A stretch of 64,000 bases of DNA from Batillaria attramentaria (lineage: Eukaryota; Mollusca; Gastropoda; Batillariidae), in contig JACVVK020000202.1 of the NCBI GenBank assembly GCA_018292915.2, forward strand, positions 840,001 to 904,000, written 5' to 3'. A program made the position numbers and the translations under genes. A model generated the notes under the pieces. It searched no databases and was not told the origin of the DNA. It saw only the letters and a list, made by a program, of their open reading frames with translations. Shown one piece after another: positions 18,850-30,461 of this stretch; positions within the stretch are counted from its first letter, which is position 1; each line of letters begins with the position of its first letter.

Positions 18850-19557
18850 ATTGGGCTGGTGGCCATCTTGTTCTTTCTTTTGCTGTGTAGGGTGAATTGT
18901 CACTTGTGGTTTTACTTTTAGGCTTTACAGTTATGGTTGTGAGTGAGTCTATTGTGTGTTAACTGATTGTTGCAAATATTTTGTTCTATTTGCTTTCCAT
19001 GCAGGCAGCTTGTGTAATACAGGTGATACACACATTCATATCTGTTGTTTTCTTGCGCGGTTTACGCTTGTACATATTCAGTGAACAGCGGATGTGTTCC
19101 AGGTTTTTGTGACGTAAATAATAATCAGCTGTTGTTTTAAATGTGAGTGATAATTTGGAGGTTGTGTTCAAGTTTTATTTCATGCACACTGATTCCATCT
19201 GTTGTTATATGCACAAGCCAGGGCATTTCATTACCATCGCAGTCTTCATTGTGACTGGAGAATCTGCAGCAGGTTGCATGCCAAATGTTATTCACACCCA
19301 CCTGAATTTTTTTTTTTTTTTAAATTTAAGTTGACCTACCTAATGAATTTTTTATTTTGTTGGTATGTATTTCATGGTTTAGGGTGAATGTTCTTTTAAC
19401 TTGCCACACACTGTGCATAACTGTATGTGTGCAGAACTTGAGACAGTGTTCAGATTTTCTGAAAACTAGACCTGAGACCTTCACAAGATCTTTTTTTTTG
19501 TTTCATGATGATGGTGTGCCAAGGTGGATTTGCTTTATCAGCATTCTTTTGGAGGGT

Positions 19558-19723
19558 GGGTGTTTGGGAGTTTAATGTCCTTTTCCACCATGTATGGGTG
19601 ATATCAAAGACGGGGCAACGAGAAAAAGGCCAGCACAAGTATTTGGCTCCAGCTGGGATTCAAACTCACAGACCAAGCTTTGAAAGTCCAACGCTCTACC
19701 ATTTGGCGATTCCGGCTGCCCCT
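19558..19723 (-). mobile_element. SINE family A, copy 2, with 14-bp target-site duplication
   Basis: It has the same body as 933-1090 (tgtttgggagtttaatgtcc; gatatcaaagacggggcaac) and a tRNA-like head at the right end read on the minus strand. It is flanked by perfect TTCTTTTGGAGGGT repeats at 19544-19557 and 19724-19737. Confidence 0.9.
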
Positions 19724-20254
19724 TTCTTTTGGAGGGTAGATCTAATATTAATGTCACAATATTGGGAATACGCAACGATGTCATTGTTTTTTGTTGTTGT
19801 TGTTTTTTTTGGGGGGGGGGGGGGTCTCAGCTTGGGAGTCTGCACAGCCCTTGTAATGCTGTGGGGTTTTGTTTCAAATGTTTATAAATGTTTTAGACGG
19901 ATACTTCTTTGAGGCTACTGTTTCTGCCACTTCCAACTTCAGCTGTGTGCTTGTATCACAAAATGCACACACTTTTCTTTTCAAATGCAGTCTTGAAGCA
20001 CATTCCACTATTTAACAGGATTTTATGTGTCCAGGTCAGTGAACTTTAGTGAGAGCTTGTATGGCGTGTGGCGATTGCTGTTAACTAGTGGGAGCACTTG
20101 AAAGAAATTATCAAACAAATCAGAACCCTAGACTCTTGCTCACCACTTTACAACAATTATAACATTTTCTTTTCTTTTGCACACTTTCTTCATCAGTACA
20201 CAGGACACAGAGCAGTTTAATTGATGGGCACAATAGTGGGTATTGATCACATTA

Positions 20255-20298
20255 TTTATTGACATACTGCAGTCAAGTGGAATATCTGATTATTTATT
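20255..20298 (-). terminator. Candidate distal polyadenylation signals of EVC2
   Basis: Two AATAAA hexamers on the minus strand (20255-20260 and 20293-20298) sit in an imperfect direct duplication of about 38 bp. They are the nearest canonical signals I found downstream of the EVC2 stop, which would make a 3' UTR of about 2.1 kb containing a TIR element. Non-canonical nearer sites are possible. Confidence 0.25.
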
Positions 20299-21059
20299 GA
20301 TGTACTGCAGTTCAGTTGAATGTTGATGAAAGCAGAAAATTTAAAATGATTGAAGAATAGAAAGAATAGATCATTATTTTGAGTATATGTGTGTGGACGA
20401 GTGCTTGATCTCATTTTATGTTTTCTTTGCACACACACACACACACACACATATACAGCATCCATAGTCATTGAGGTAATACACGTATCCTGTATATTTT
20501 ACACTACAAAAATATAGAAAAAATATAGAGTATTAATTTTTTCCACTTAACTGGCATTTTCCCCAGCATTATCATCAAATATCACTACAAAAACGTGCTT
20601 GTTAAACATGAAGAAGACCAAAACCCCATTGAAAATCTATCACTGGACGGAGCTGTAAAGAAAAATATCAGTATGTGTAGTAATGCTGGACACAAACGCA
20701 ACATAACATAACTAAAACGGAGTGACCCGGAAACCAGCAAGTCAACTACCTCATCAATGCTTCTGTTCAAAAGTACATGTACAACGAAACTGCCATTTAT
20801 CTGCAGTAGAAAAGTGAGTGAAGCAAGGTGCACAAGCATGAATCCAATTTTCATAAAAGCCCCAAACTGCTCACAGAGACTGAGTCACCAACTATCAGGA
20901 GTGGTACAGTGTTGTCAGCTTCTCCTTGGCAAGCGCCTCTCTCTTTTGTAATAGTAATTGTAATGCTCACGGCGCTGTGGAGATGGAGGACAAAGCAGTG
21001 AAAACCTGGTGCAGGTAAACAATACTCTACGTGCAAACCAACACTTCACTGTTCACCTG

Positions 21060-22180
21060 AGAAAATGAGGAGATTTACCAGTCAGAACAAACATGCTGAA
21101 ATGAAGGAAGAAACTGAGCCGACAACATCGTTATGAAACATGGAAAAAGTACATGTATCATGTATGGCACTGCATTAAATACATGATCGAGGCATCTTGG
21201 TTATCAATTTGCAAGACCAACATGAATGCTGAGTGACGGAAAAATGGCACCCCTGTAAGCCGGAACTTTTGATTTTCCCAGGCCGGAATTCCGGCCACAG
21301 CCGGAAAAGTGGCACCCCTGAGTTATTCATGCTCTTGCTGTTGATACAGGCAATTGTCTTTCTGCCTCCACTCAGACATAGATAAGTTAGACTTAAGCAA
21401 CAGGTTGAAACATTAAAACATACAGGTCCATAATTCTGAAACAACAACAACAAACAAACAAAACAAGATCAATAACAATGTACAGATACCCAAACATATG
21501 ATACAAGCACTTTAAAGCGTGCATCACTGCTTCACAGACGCCTGAATCGTCTGATCTGACCTAGCAACAAAAGCTGTGCAAGTGCTTAAAAAAAGAAAGA
21601 ATATAATGCAATAAATGTACAAATAAAAATAAAAAGAGCAAACATTTTCATGATATGCTCATCATTAGTACATGTATGTGTGAGATCATACATTTTCGGG
21701 AATGCCAGAAGTTGGGCCGCAGTATACATGTGCACAGGTACAGTACATGTATCAACGATCTAATTATCACAGTAATGCAAATGTGGATGAGTGGCAAGGT
21801 TTAAATTGAAATTCTGAAAATGTAATCTGGATAGCCTTATACACAAAATACCAAAAAGGAAAAAAAAAGAAAAAAGAAGAAATAGAAGAAGAATCTAACA
21901 CCCCCCCCCCCCACCCCCACCCCAAGAAAAGGTTAGGACATGAGTACGTACGTCAGTAAATAACATGGACAAATTCAGGAATTAAAGAAAATGAGGTTCA
22001 AAAAGTCCCTTACAATGCTAAATGCAACAAGGAAGATGTCAGACATCCACATACCATTTATACACAACTAATTTCTTTGACTCTTGTGTAAGTTAAATAC
22101 GTAATAAGAAACAGTATACAAAAAATGTTTGTACAAAACTTGGCAGCCTCAGATCCCTGTTTGCATCATCTAGAACAAGT
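21060..22180. other. Intergenic or EVC2 3' UTR, no gene seen
   Basis: This is AT-rich sequence. A 19-bp phrase, cggaaaaatggcacccctg, recurs with one change about 63 bp later (21238 and 21301), enclosing an inverted ccggaattccgg. A C-run lies at 21900. No coding exon is supported. Confidence 0.45.
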
Positions 22181-22363
22181 TACAGTACAACTTCTTTTGG
22201 GCGACCACCCCGCTGGCCAGCCGGGAGTGGTCTTAAAAGAGAGGTGGTCACCCAAAAGAAGCTTCAGACAGTGAAGAAGTGCAACCCAGTATCATTGTAA
22301 CATTGGTCTGCACAGGCAGGTGGTCTCCCAAAGGGCTGGTCACCCAAAAGAGGTTCTACTGTA
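22181..22363. mobile_element. 183-bp TIR element (pogo/mariner-like MITE) just downstream of EVC2
   Basis: The left end TACAGTACAACTTCTTTTGG and the reverse-complemented right end TACAGTAGAACCTCTTTTGG are inverted repeats that differ at two positions in 20 and continue into GGCGACC/GGTGACC. The TA at each end fits the TA target preference of Tc1/mariner-pogo elements. An inner inverted copy (ggtggtcacccaaaagaag, about 22243-22261) is nested inside. It begins 41 bp from the EVC2 stop, so it is probably transcribed in the 3' UTR. Confidence 0.7.
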
Positions 22364-22403
22364 CTTGCTGTGACGAAAAATAAAAATAAAAAAAAATCTT
22401 GAC

Positions 22404-22725
22404 TCAATAAAGTTCATCTGGATCTTGTTTCTTTGCATGCCTCTTCAAAAATTTCTTCTTTTTCTTCGTCTTTGTTGGCTGGTCCGAATCCATAAGAGGT
22501 GGCAAACGACCAACGGGTGCCGATGGAGTGTCACGAGTTAATCCAGCCCCAATTGCAACAAAATCCATACCATCATCATAGTTGGGAGTGTAGTCATTGT
22601 GGGTATTGTTCATTGAGGTGTAGTCATAGTACTGTCCTTCGTTATATTGCTCTGGGATAGGCTGCTGCTGGCTTGTCATGGACAGACGAGATCCTTTTTT
22701 CCCTAGTTTCTTCTTTTTTCTGCTC
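22404..22725 (-). other. EVC2: EVC2 last coding exon: Lys-rich cytoplasmic C-terminus
   Basis: This exon encodes the last 106-107 residues. A basic start (SRKKKKLGKKGSR) is followed by a Tyr/Asn/Asp-rich stretch (YYDYTSMNNTHNDYTPNYDD), then FVAIGAGLTRDTPSAPVGRL, then a Lys cluster and the end DPDELY. In vertebrates the EVC2 C-terminus (the region lost in Weyers dysostosis) tethers the complex to EFCAB7-IQCE. Whether this tail does the same is not visible from sequence. The stop is at 22404-22406. Confidence 0.85.
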
Positions 22726-25700
22726 CTGCAAAATCAAGAGCACAGCTTTATAGTGGTGACTTAAAAAAACCAAGAAAACAATAAAATTATCTTGAAATCA
22801 ACTTCAAGTGGAGGAATTATTCTGAAGAAAAGAGAAGCTGAAATTAATCTCTGCCCTGTACATAAGAACAGAATGCCACGGGTTATAAACTTTTACATAC
22901 TTTACAGTTTTTCAGTATTGCTAAAAATTGCATAAGAATATATTGATGAAACTGTGGAAGGAAAAGCCAAATACCAAAAGAGAAAAACACTGACCAAACA
23001 ATACTGCAACACTGCCATTCACCCAGAAGACAGAGAGAGGGAGGGAGGGCAAATTAAAACCAAGCTCAGCATCAGCAGAAAACAACACATAATATTACTG
23101 GGCTTTCGACAAGGTATGGCATCTGTAGATGACACCGAGAAAGTTACTCAGCATATGTGCATTACCCTTGTGAAGCTTTGACTGAGCCAGAGCGATTGAG
23201 CATGGACGCATCAGAGTACTGTGCCAGGTAAACCCTCTCCACTAGCGTGCTGTTCCGCCTGTCCCTACACAAACACAAAGTTTACAGACATTATTCACAG
23301 CTGCTACTCCTCCACAAACATTACTCTGAGTAACTATTAAAGTGCATGTACTGACTGCCTTGAAAATCCGATCATATAACCCCTTCTCCTGCCTGCTCCC
23401 CCCCCCCCCCCCTCAAAGAAAAAAAGAGGAAGAACAAATTAAAAAAATAACCACCACACATAGCATGGAGTCCCCTTGACCGGAAAGCTGCACTGGCCAT
23501 GTCACAGCTGGTGGTGGAAAGAATTAAATGCACTAACATCTGATCCAGGAGGGATTGACAAGTTTAAAAGGAATGTCACTTCGATTTCTGATAAGCCCAT
23601 TCAGGTTAAAATGAGATTTCCAATTTCCGGCTCTGCTTATTATGCACATTTATGGCAAAGCATCACCAGAGGAGATTTACTTCAGTAAGTCAGTAAACAA
23701 TAAAATGAACTGCGAATTGTAAACTGAGAAATTCACATAAGCATTATAACAGATTATGACAGTCAGTGGCCACAGTAATAAAAATAAAACTGCAGAATTA
23801 ACATGGCCACACGCCGTACACAAAAAGTAGAATGCAAATATAATATTATCACACACATGCAAGCACATTAGGGAATACATTATGATGTGTAGATATCATC
23901 TCACAACTGGAACTGACTTCACACACTGTCACAGTGCATGCACATTATCCCGTCACGACTTGTGTCCACAATGTGTCAGAATCAAAGTGAATCTGTCGAT
24001 CTAAAAATCTATCGAAATCAATATTAACACACAGTCACAATCCAAGCACACATGACAACAGTGGAATGGTGCCACGAATGTGCATCTTATACTTTTGGTG
24101 TGGACAATGTACATTTAGCCATCCAAAGTGAGTGTGCATTTGGACAAACAGTACCAATAAACCCAAGCCCAAAAAATACAGAAGAAAAGTGACATCCTTG
24201 CAGCCTACTTGTGTGATGATGGGACATTTCCAACTACATAAGCTCACAAGACTTTCTTCAGTACTGTTCCTTCGATACACCTAGGCCTCCCTAGGAGCAG
24301 AGTTTTCATTCAGAGGCAACAGTGCTTAATGCTACTAAATGTTTTAAATGGGACATTTCCAACTACATAAGCTCACAAGACATTTTTCAGTACTGTTCCT
24401 TCGATACACCTAGGCCTCCCTAGGAGCAGAGTTTTCATTCAGAGGCAACAGTGCTTAATGCTACTAAATGTTTTAAATGGGACATTTCCAACTACATAAG
24501 CTCACAAGACATTTTTCAGTACTGTTCCTTCGATACACCTAGGCCTCCCTTGGAGCAGACTTTCACTCGGAGGCAACAGTGCTGAATGCTACTAAATGTT
24601 TTAAAAGTCGGATTCTCCCGCAGACATCTTCAAGCAATAAGTATTTGGTCACAGGAAAGGATATATTATTAGTCTGCACTTCGATTGAAGTAATTCGCTT
24701 TCGCTGCACATCTGAGCAATTAAGTTACAGTCTGGTTTAGTTGAAATCAATAGCATCCCATGATGTCAACATGGTGGAACGTGGTAACAGGGATATGTCC
24801 TGCAGGAAAAGCAGTGTGATGCCATGTTTTAAGTGTGCACAGTGACCAGACCAAACACCAAAGTTGGCATTCTGTGGAAGTGGCTATAAGCAAACCTCAC
24901 TATAACATTCAAAAGTAAAATATACTGTACAGATAACCCTACACTATAACATCTTCATTTTGTCCATAATCCCTCCTGTCTACCGTAAGGTTCCTGCTAT
25001 GTGGGTGAGGGTGTGTTCAAAAACATTAAAAAAAACACAAAAAGTACAAGGGAATTCCCCAATCTTGCTGAATGTTATAAAGAGGTTTCCACGTAAAGCC
25101 ATGGTTTACCTGACGAATTTTTTTTCAGGGTGTTCAGTACACTGACCAAAAACAAGCAACAGAATCAACACAAGTACATAAAGATTTGAACTGCAACATG
25201 CCAAGCGAACATCACACAAGTTTCGAGTTTTACAAAGAATAGGCAGAATGTCTTCTGGACTGAACATGAAAAGCCAATGCAATCGGCCAGACTTGCCAAG
25301 AAAAACAAAATACTGGTAACATTTGCAAATTAAGCTCTTCAACCGCATTCAGTTTTCTCACCAAGAAAGTTGGAAGGGTCTTGGTCCTTAAAAAGCAAAC
25401 ACTTAAAAGTTATGGGATACTTTGCGTCAAGGAGACACTTATATATGTTTATTACTTACACCAAAATTCCATGACAACAGAGACAAAGTGATACACAGCA
25501 TCAATGTGCAGCCAGTAAAATTCCCAACAGACAATATAATTAATGTGTTTATCAGAAGTGCTTTTAGCAAACTTTAACCTAAACATGCAAAGGGTGCCTA
25601 CAAGCAAATGCAGTGAAAGCTTCTCATGCTGGATAAACCGTGCTATTTTAAAGCGTGCGACTGACAGAACATCTCTAAAAACCTTTAAAAAAGAAGTCCA

Positions 25701-28271
25701 GCTATCAATGACTCACATGTCCTGGTTAGCAGGTTTCTTTGTGCCGTCCTGAATGTTCTGCAGAACTTGGTTGATCTCCTCCTCTGTCTTTCCTGGGAAC
25801 AGCATGTGAAGAACGTCCAGCAACTCATTCTGCTGGAAATCACCCACACGCACCAGACCCGCAACGAAAGCCAGCTCCTGAAAATCACAGAGAGACGTCT
25901 CATGTTCTGTTGTTTTTCATTTGAATATCCGTATGGGGAAATTTGGGTTGTACCCCCTGTACGCAGGCCAGGAACAAGGAAAAATGCAGTTATATGACAG
26001 TTCTGCACAGCTAGGGATCAAACTAACTTTTACATGACAGTGGTGATGGCCACTGAGCACACGCTACCTAAGTTGGACACACGAACATTAGAGCCAAATT
26101 AAAAACAATTAAAAAAATCACCATAATTTTCTAAAGACAAGCTGACAGATGCAAGCACTCGAGGACTGCCAAATTCTGAAGAGAACCCGAACATAACACG
26201 TTTAACCATGGGAATCTGTGTTACGTGTATTAATTCCTACCTGCTCCTGCAGCTTTTGGAGCTTCAGAATCTCAAACTGCCTGCGGGTGTCTGCCATTGA
26301 CTGGTTTATCTCACGATCCATACGGTTCCTGTGTTGATGGTAACAAGAGAAAACTAGTGTGAGCTTAAACATTTTCAAACACAATTGTTCAGCAGCTACA
26401 TATGCATTTTCTAAAACAAACTAGCCATTTAGTATCGATCATATTGGTGAGTAGAAAGGAACTGCATGGTTAGGCTGATGCATGTGCGCGCGCTCGCGCA
26501 TGCGTGCGCGCACATGTGCGCACACACACACACTCACACACACACAGACACTCAGACACTAACACACAGACACTAACACACACACACTCACACACACACA
26601 CACTCTCTCTCTCTAAAGGAAACGCTGGCCGCCTTTAACTACACATTTTGCATCTCCACTCTAACAATTCCAAATCTGACTCTGGACAAGGACAACTTGC
26701 CTGAATTTTTCCATCTCCACCATGTGTTTGTGGACAAGCATGACGCGGCGCACCTTGGAGGCCATCTTGTTACCCGAGCCCTCCATCAATGCCCTCATCT
26801 CACTCTCCTGTCGTGCGAGGATCAGACGCTCCCGCTGCTGCATGCGTTCCTGAAGCTTGGACCTCAGCATCTGTTCCACAGAAAGAGGTTGTACAAAGCA
26901 TTCGCCCAATTTGTACAACTAATGCACAAATGTCTTCTCCTGCCTAAGTAAAGAAGACCGGAATTAAATGCAACGTCTGTTTTTATGAGAAATAATTTTA
27001 GCACATTTTGTACTGCGCATGAGTATCCCACGTTTTGAATGGTTCCTTGACAGCTCTTATTGCAGCAAATATGAGTACATGTATAATCAAAGTGCAACAC
27101 TCCCACTAAGCCAGATTTCATCCATGCATAAATTAATTATGATTTTTTTAGTGAGGCCAATGGTGCACAACCCCAAACTTACTTGGTAGGAATTTAGATT
27201 TAAAAAAAAACAACAAGCAAGCGTCAGACTGACGTATCAGATGTGGTGGGAGGAGAACAGGAGAACAAGAGAATGTAAAATACTTAACGGTATTAGGTAC
27301 CACCCCCTACCCCCCCCAAAAAAAAACCTGAACAAAAAAACAACAAAAACACCACCACCAAAACAACAAAAACACACACACAAACACCCAAAAGCAAAAC
27401 AAACAAACACCAAAAGCAAAACAAAACATAACAACAACAACAAAAAAATTTCATAAAAAAACAAAGAAACAAAAAATCCAACAAACCAACCCCCCCCCCC
27501 CCCAAAAAAAAAAAAAAAAACCAACCAAAAAACAAAAAAACAACAAAAAAAACAACACCAAAAAACAAAAAAACCCACCAACACCACCAAAGAAACAAAA
27601 AAAAAACCCCAGCAAACAAACAATTAAACAACCCCCCCCCCCCCAAAAAAAAAAAAACACACACACACACATACTGACTGTGACATGGCTGCACAAACAT
27701 CACCAACAAGCATTCAGCTCTCTATGCTCACCTTTTCCTGCTTACTTCTTTGTTTTTCCAGCCTTTGATGCAGCTGCTCCGATTCCTGCAGAAACCAACC
27801 AGACCTTTTTCAATACGCGTGAAGTCAGTAAAAACTAAAAATATCATGCCTTCAAGAGATTCTCTGGGATTCATATAGCTATGACTGATGTTAGTTACTC
27901 ATCGCTTATATTTTCAAGGAAAGGTTCACTTATAATCATGTTTACTGCATTCTAATGAACTGCCACTTCACTTCCACTTGTGAGGCAAAGTGTGCTGACC
28001 TCTTTGTGGACCTGCAGAATGCGTTCGCACTCTGGTGTAGACAGAATACCACGCTCGTTGAGATCATCCATAAGGTTGGCCTTGAGGCTGTTGATGGCCT
28101 TCTGCTGCTCCTCAATCTTTGTCATCTGTGAAAAAAAACGGACAACTTGAACACACTGTATAATCATGGCTTTTTGGGTGTTTTTTTGTTGTTGTTAAAC
28201 CAAATTTCAGTCCAAATCATCAGGTTCTAGCACGTGAGTGTACATGCATGTGCTCATGCTCACACACACAC

Positions 28272-28304
<33 letters not shown>

Positions 28305-30419
28305 TGCACATGAGAGCACACACACATGCATAAGCGCACACACGTAAACACACATTAATGTTACCCCCAAATCCTATTATCCTCTAACTATTCAGTACCG
28401 GTCCTCAGTTTACAGGCTCAGGAGAGCTGATGTAAATTAATCTTACCTCACGAGCTTTCTCCATCTGCAAGGTAGTAATCATTGCCCCCAGTCTCTCCTC
28501 CTGTCCCTTCAGTGCCAATGCTCTCTCTTTTGTCATCTCCACACGGATCTGTACGATTAAAAATTTGTTTCAAGCTACAAATGCACAAAGCACAAATCTA
28601 AACATCTGTACATACAACCCAAGCCTTATACCAACAGCATCTTATGAAATGCAAATTTCAGTCAGATGAAGAGAGAAAAGATCTGTCTGGTTACTGCGAC
28701 CCAAATTCAGGAGGACAAGTTTCCCCATCATGATGGCCTAAACCTTCAGTTTGGAATGTATATCACTGGTTTATTTGGTAATTTTTTTATGTACTGCTTG
28801 CAGTGCACAGTGGACTTAAATTTAAATGGTTCTACTGGAAGAAACAAAAATGTAAAAGACCTATCTGGGTAGCCCCTGCCTACTCAATGAAGAGATTTTG
28901 CATAGTGAAGACTGTTTAAAATCTGTGTGTTGAGTTCTCACCTCCGCCAGTTCGTCATCAATGTTGAGCTGCTGGCCCTGCATTACGGCAATACGCTGCC
29001 GTGCATGTTGTCTCATCAAGTCCAAGGCAGCTCGCTGTGTATCTTCGTCATCTTCCTCACCGTTGTTTTCAGCAATCTTTCTTTGCCTCTATACACACAC
29101 ACACACCAATGTTTCTCATGTGATGCATCAATCTCATTACCCATTTAACACAAATTGTACCCAGCAGGGTATACAGGAACTTAATTACTGCCCTTCCAAT
29201 CAACCGTCCATATTCATCCCTTCTCCAATACAGAAATGTGAAAATTTCCAGATCTATTCAACAGTGTATGTAGGCAGTGGGAACTCTCAGTGCACAGTAT
29301 GAAATGTGGTGGATGCATGTAGTGAATGCAGAACCAAAAGTTTCAGAAAGTAGAGTACGTATCACACAGGCTAGGAGACTTAAGCATGACATTGTGACAG
29401 CTACGACATTAAGCCCCGCTTACTGTTAAATATTCTACTGTGCATCAAGGACAGCAGCGGGGGTGGGGGTGGGTGTTTGGGGGTTTAACGTCCTTTTCCA
29501 CCACAAACGGGTGATATCAAAGACGGGGCAACGATGAAAAAGCCAGCACAAATATGTGACCTCAGCCGGGATACGAACTCACGACCCGAGCATTAGAAGT
29601 CCAACGCTCTACCATTTGGCACCCTGGCTCCCCAAGGACAGCAGCGGAGTGTAGCACTTATGAAGATGCATCACATGCGTAACCTTACAAAAGTTGTGGA
29701 TTACGTACTGCAATTTCCAATTTCTGATCTGTCTCGAGTTTTGACAGCTGCTCGGCTCGTTTCTGGGCCAGCCTCTCTTCCAGGGCACGCTGCTGCCGGA
29801 GCTTGTTCAAGGTCAAGCTAAACGAACAAAGAAAACAAGCTGAATGCCAGCAAATACAATACACATGAAAGATATTTGAACATTAAGTGGACAATCGCCA
29901 TTCACTCATGTGAAGTAATGCCTCTCTCAATCAATGCATTTGATTGCCATGATCAGCAACGTGATGGTTAGTTCAAGTTCGGACTTGATCTTCCGCATAG
30001 TATGCACAGCCGTCAGTAACTTTGGCGGATAACATCAGTGAAATTTGCTACTGGTGTATTAGCCTTAGTTATAGCTATGAGTATGTGAGTAAGCATGCAT
30101 CTCTCACCTATTTTCCAACATCACCATCTGTTTCTCATGTTCCTTCAAGATGCGGTCACGCTCAGCTTCCGACATGGATGTCTGACTGCAGACAAGCTTG
30201 CTATTGAACAGAAAGAGAGGGAATTCCTTTTAGCAAAGACAATGTACAATACCTCTAAAGAGACGAAGCTGCTCTCAATCACCCCATCTCCAACCCTTTC
30301 CTTTTCCCCATGAACAAACCAACCAAAACACGTTGTTTCACTACATTTCACAGTTTTCAGTCACAGTTTTCAGCAATTACAGGAGTTATCTGCCTGCATG
30401 ATGGGAAATCTTACTGCAA

Positions 30420-30461
<42 letters not shown>

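Noticed and set aside
27237..27709. Minus-strand frames of about 130 codons rich in Phe and Val
   Set aside because: They are compositional artefacts of the C-run/A-run tract in EVC2 intron 24.
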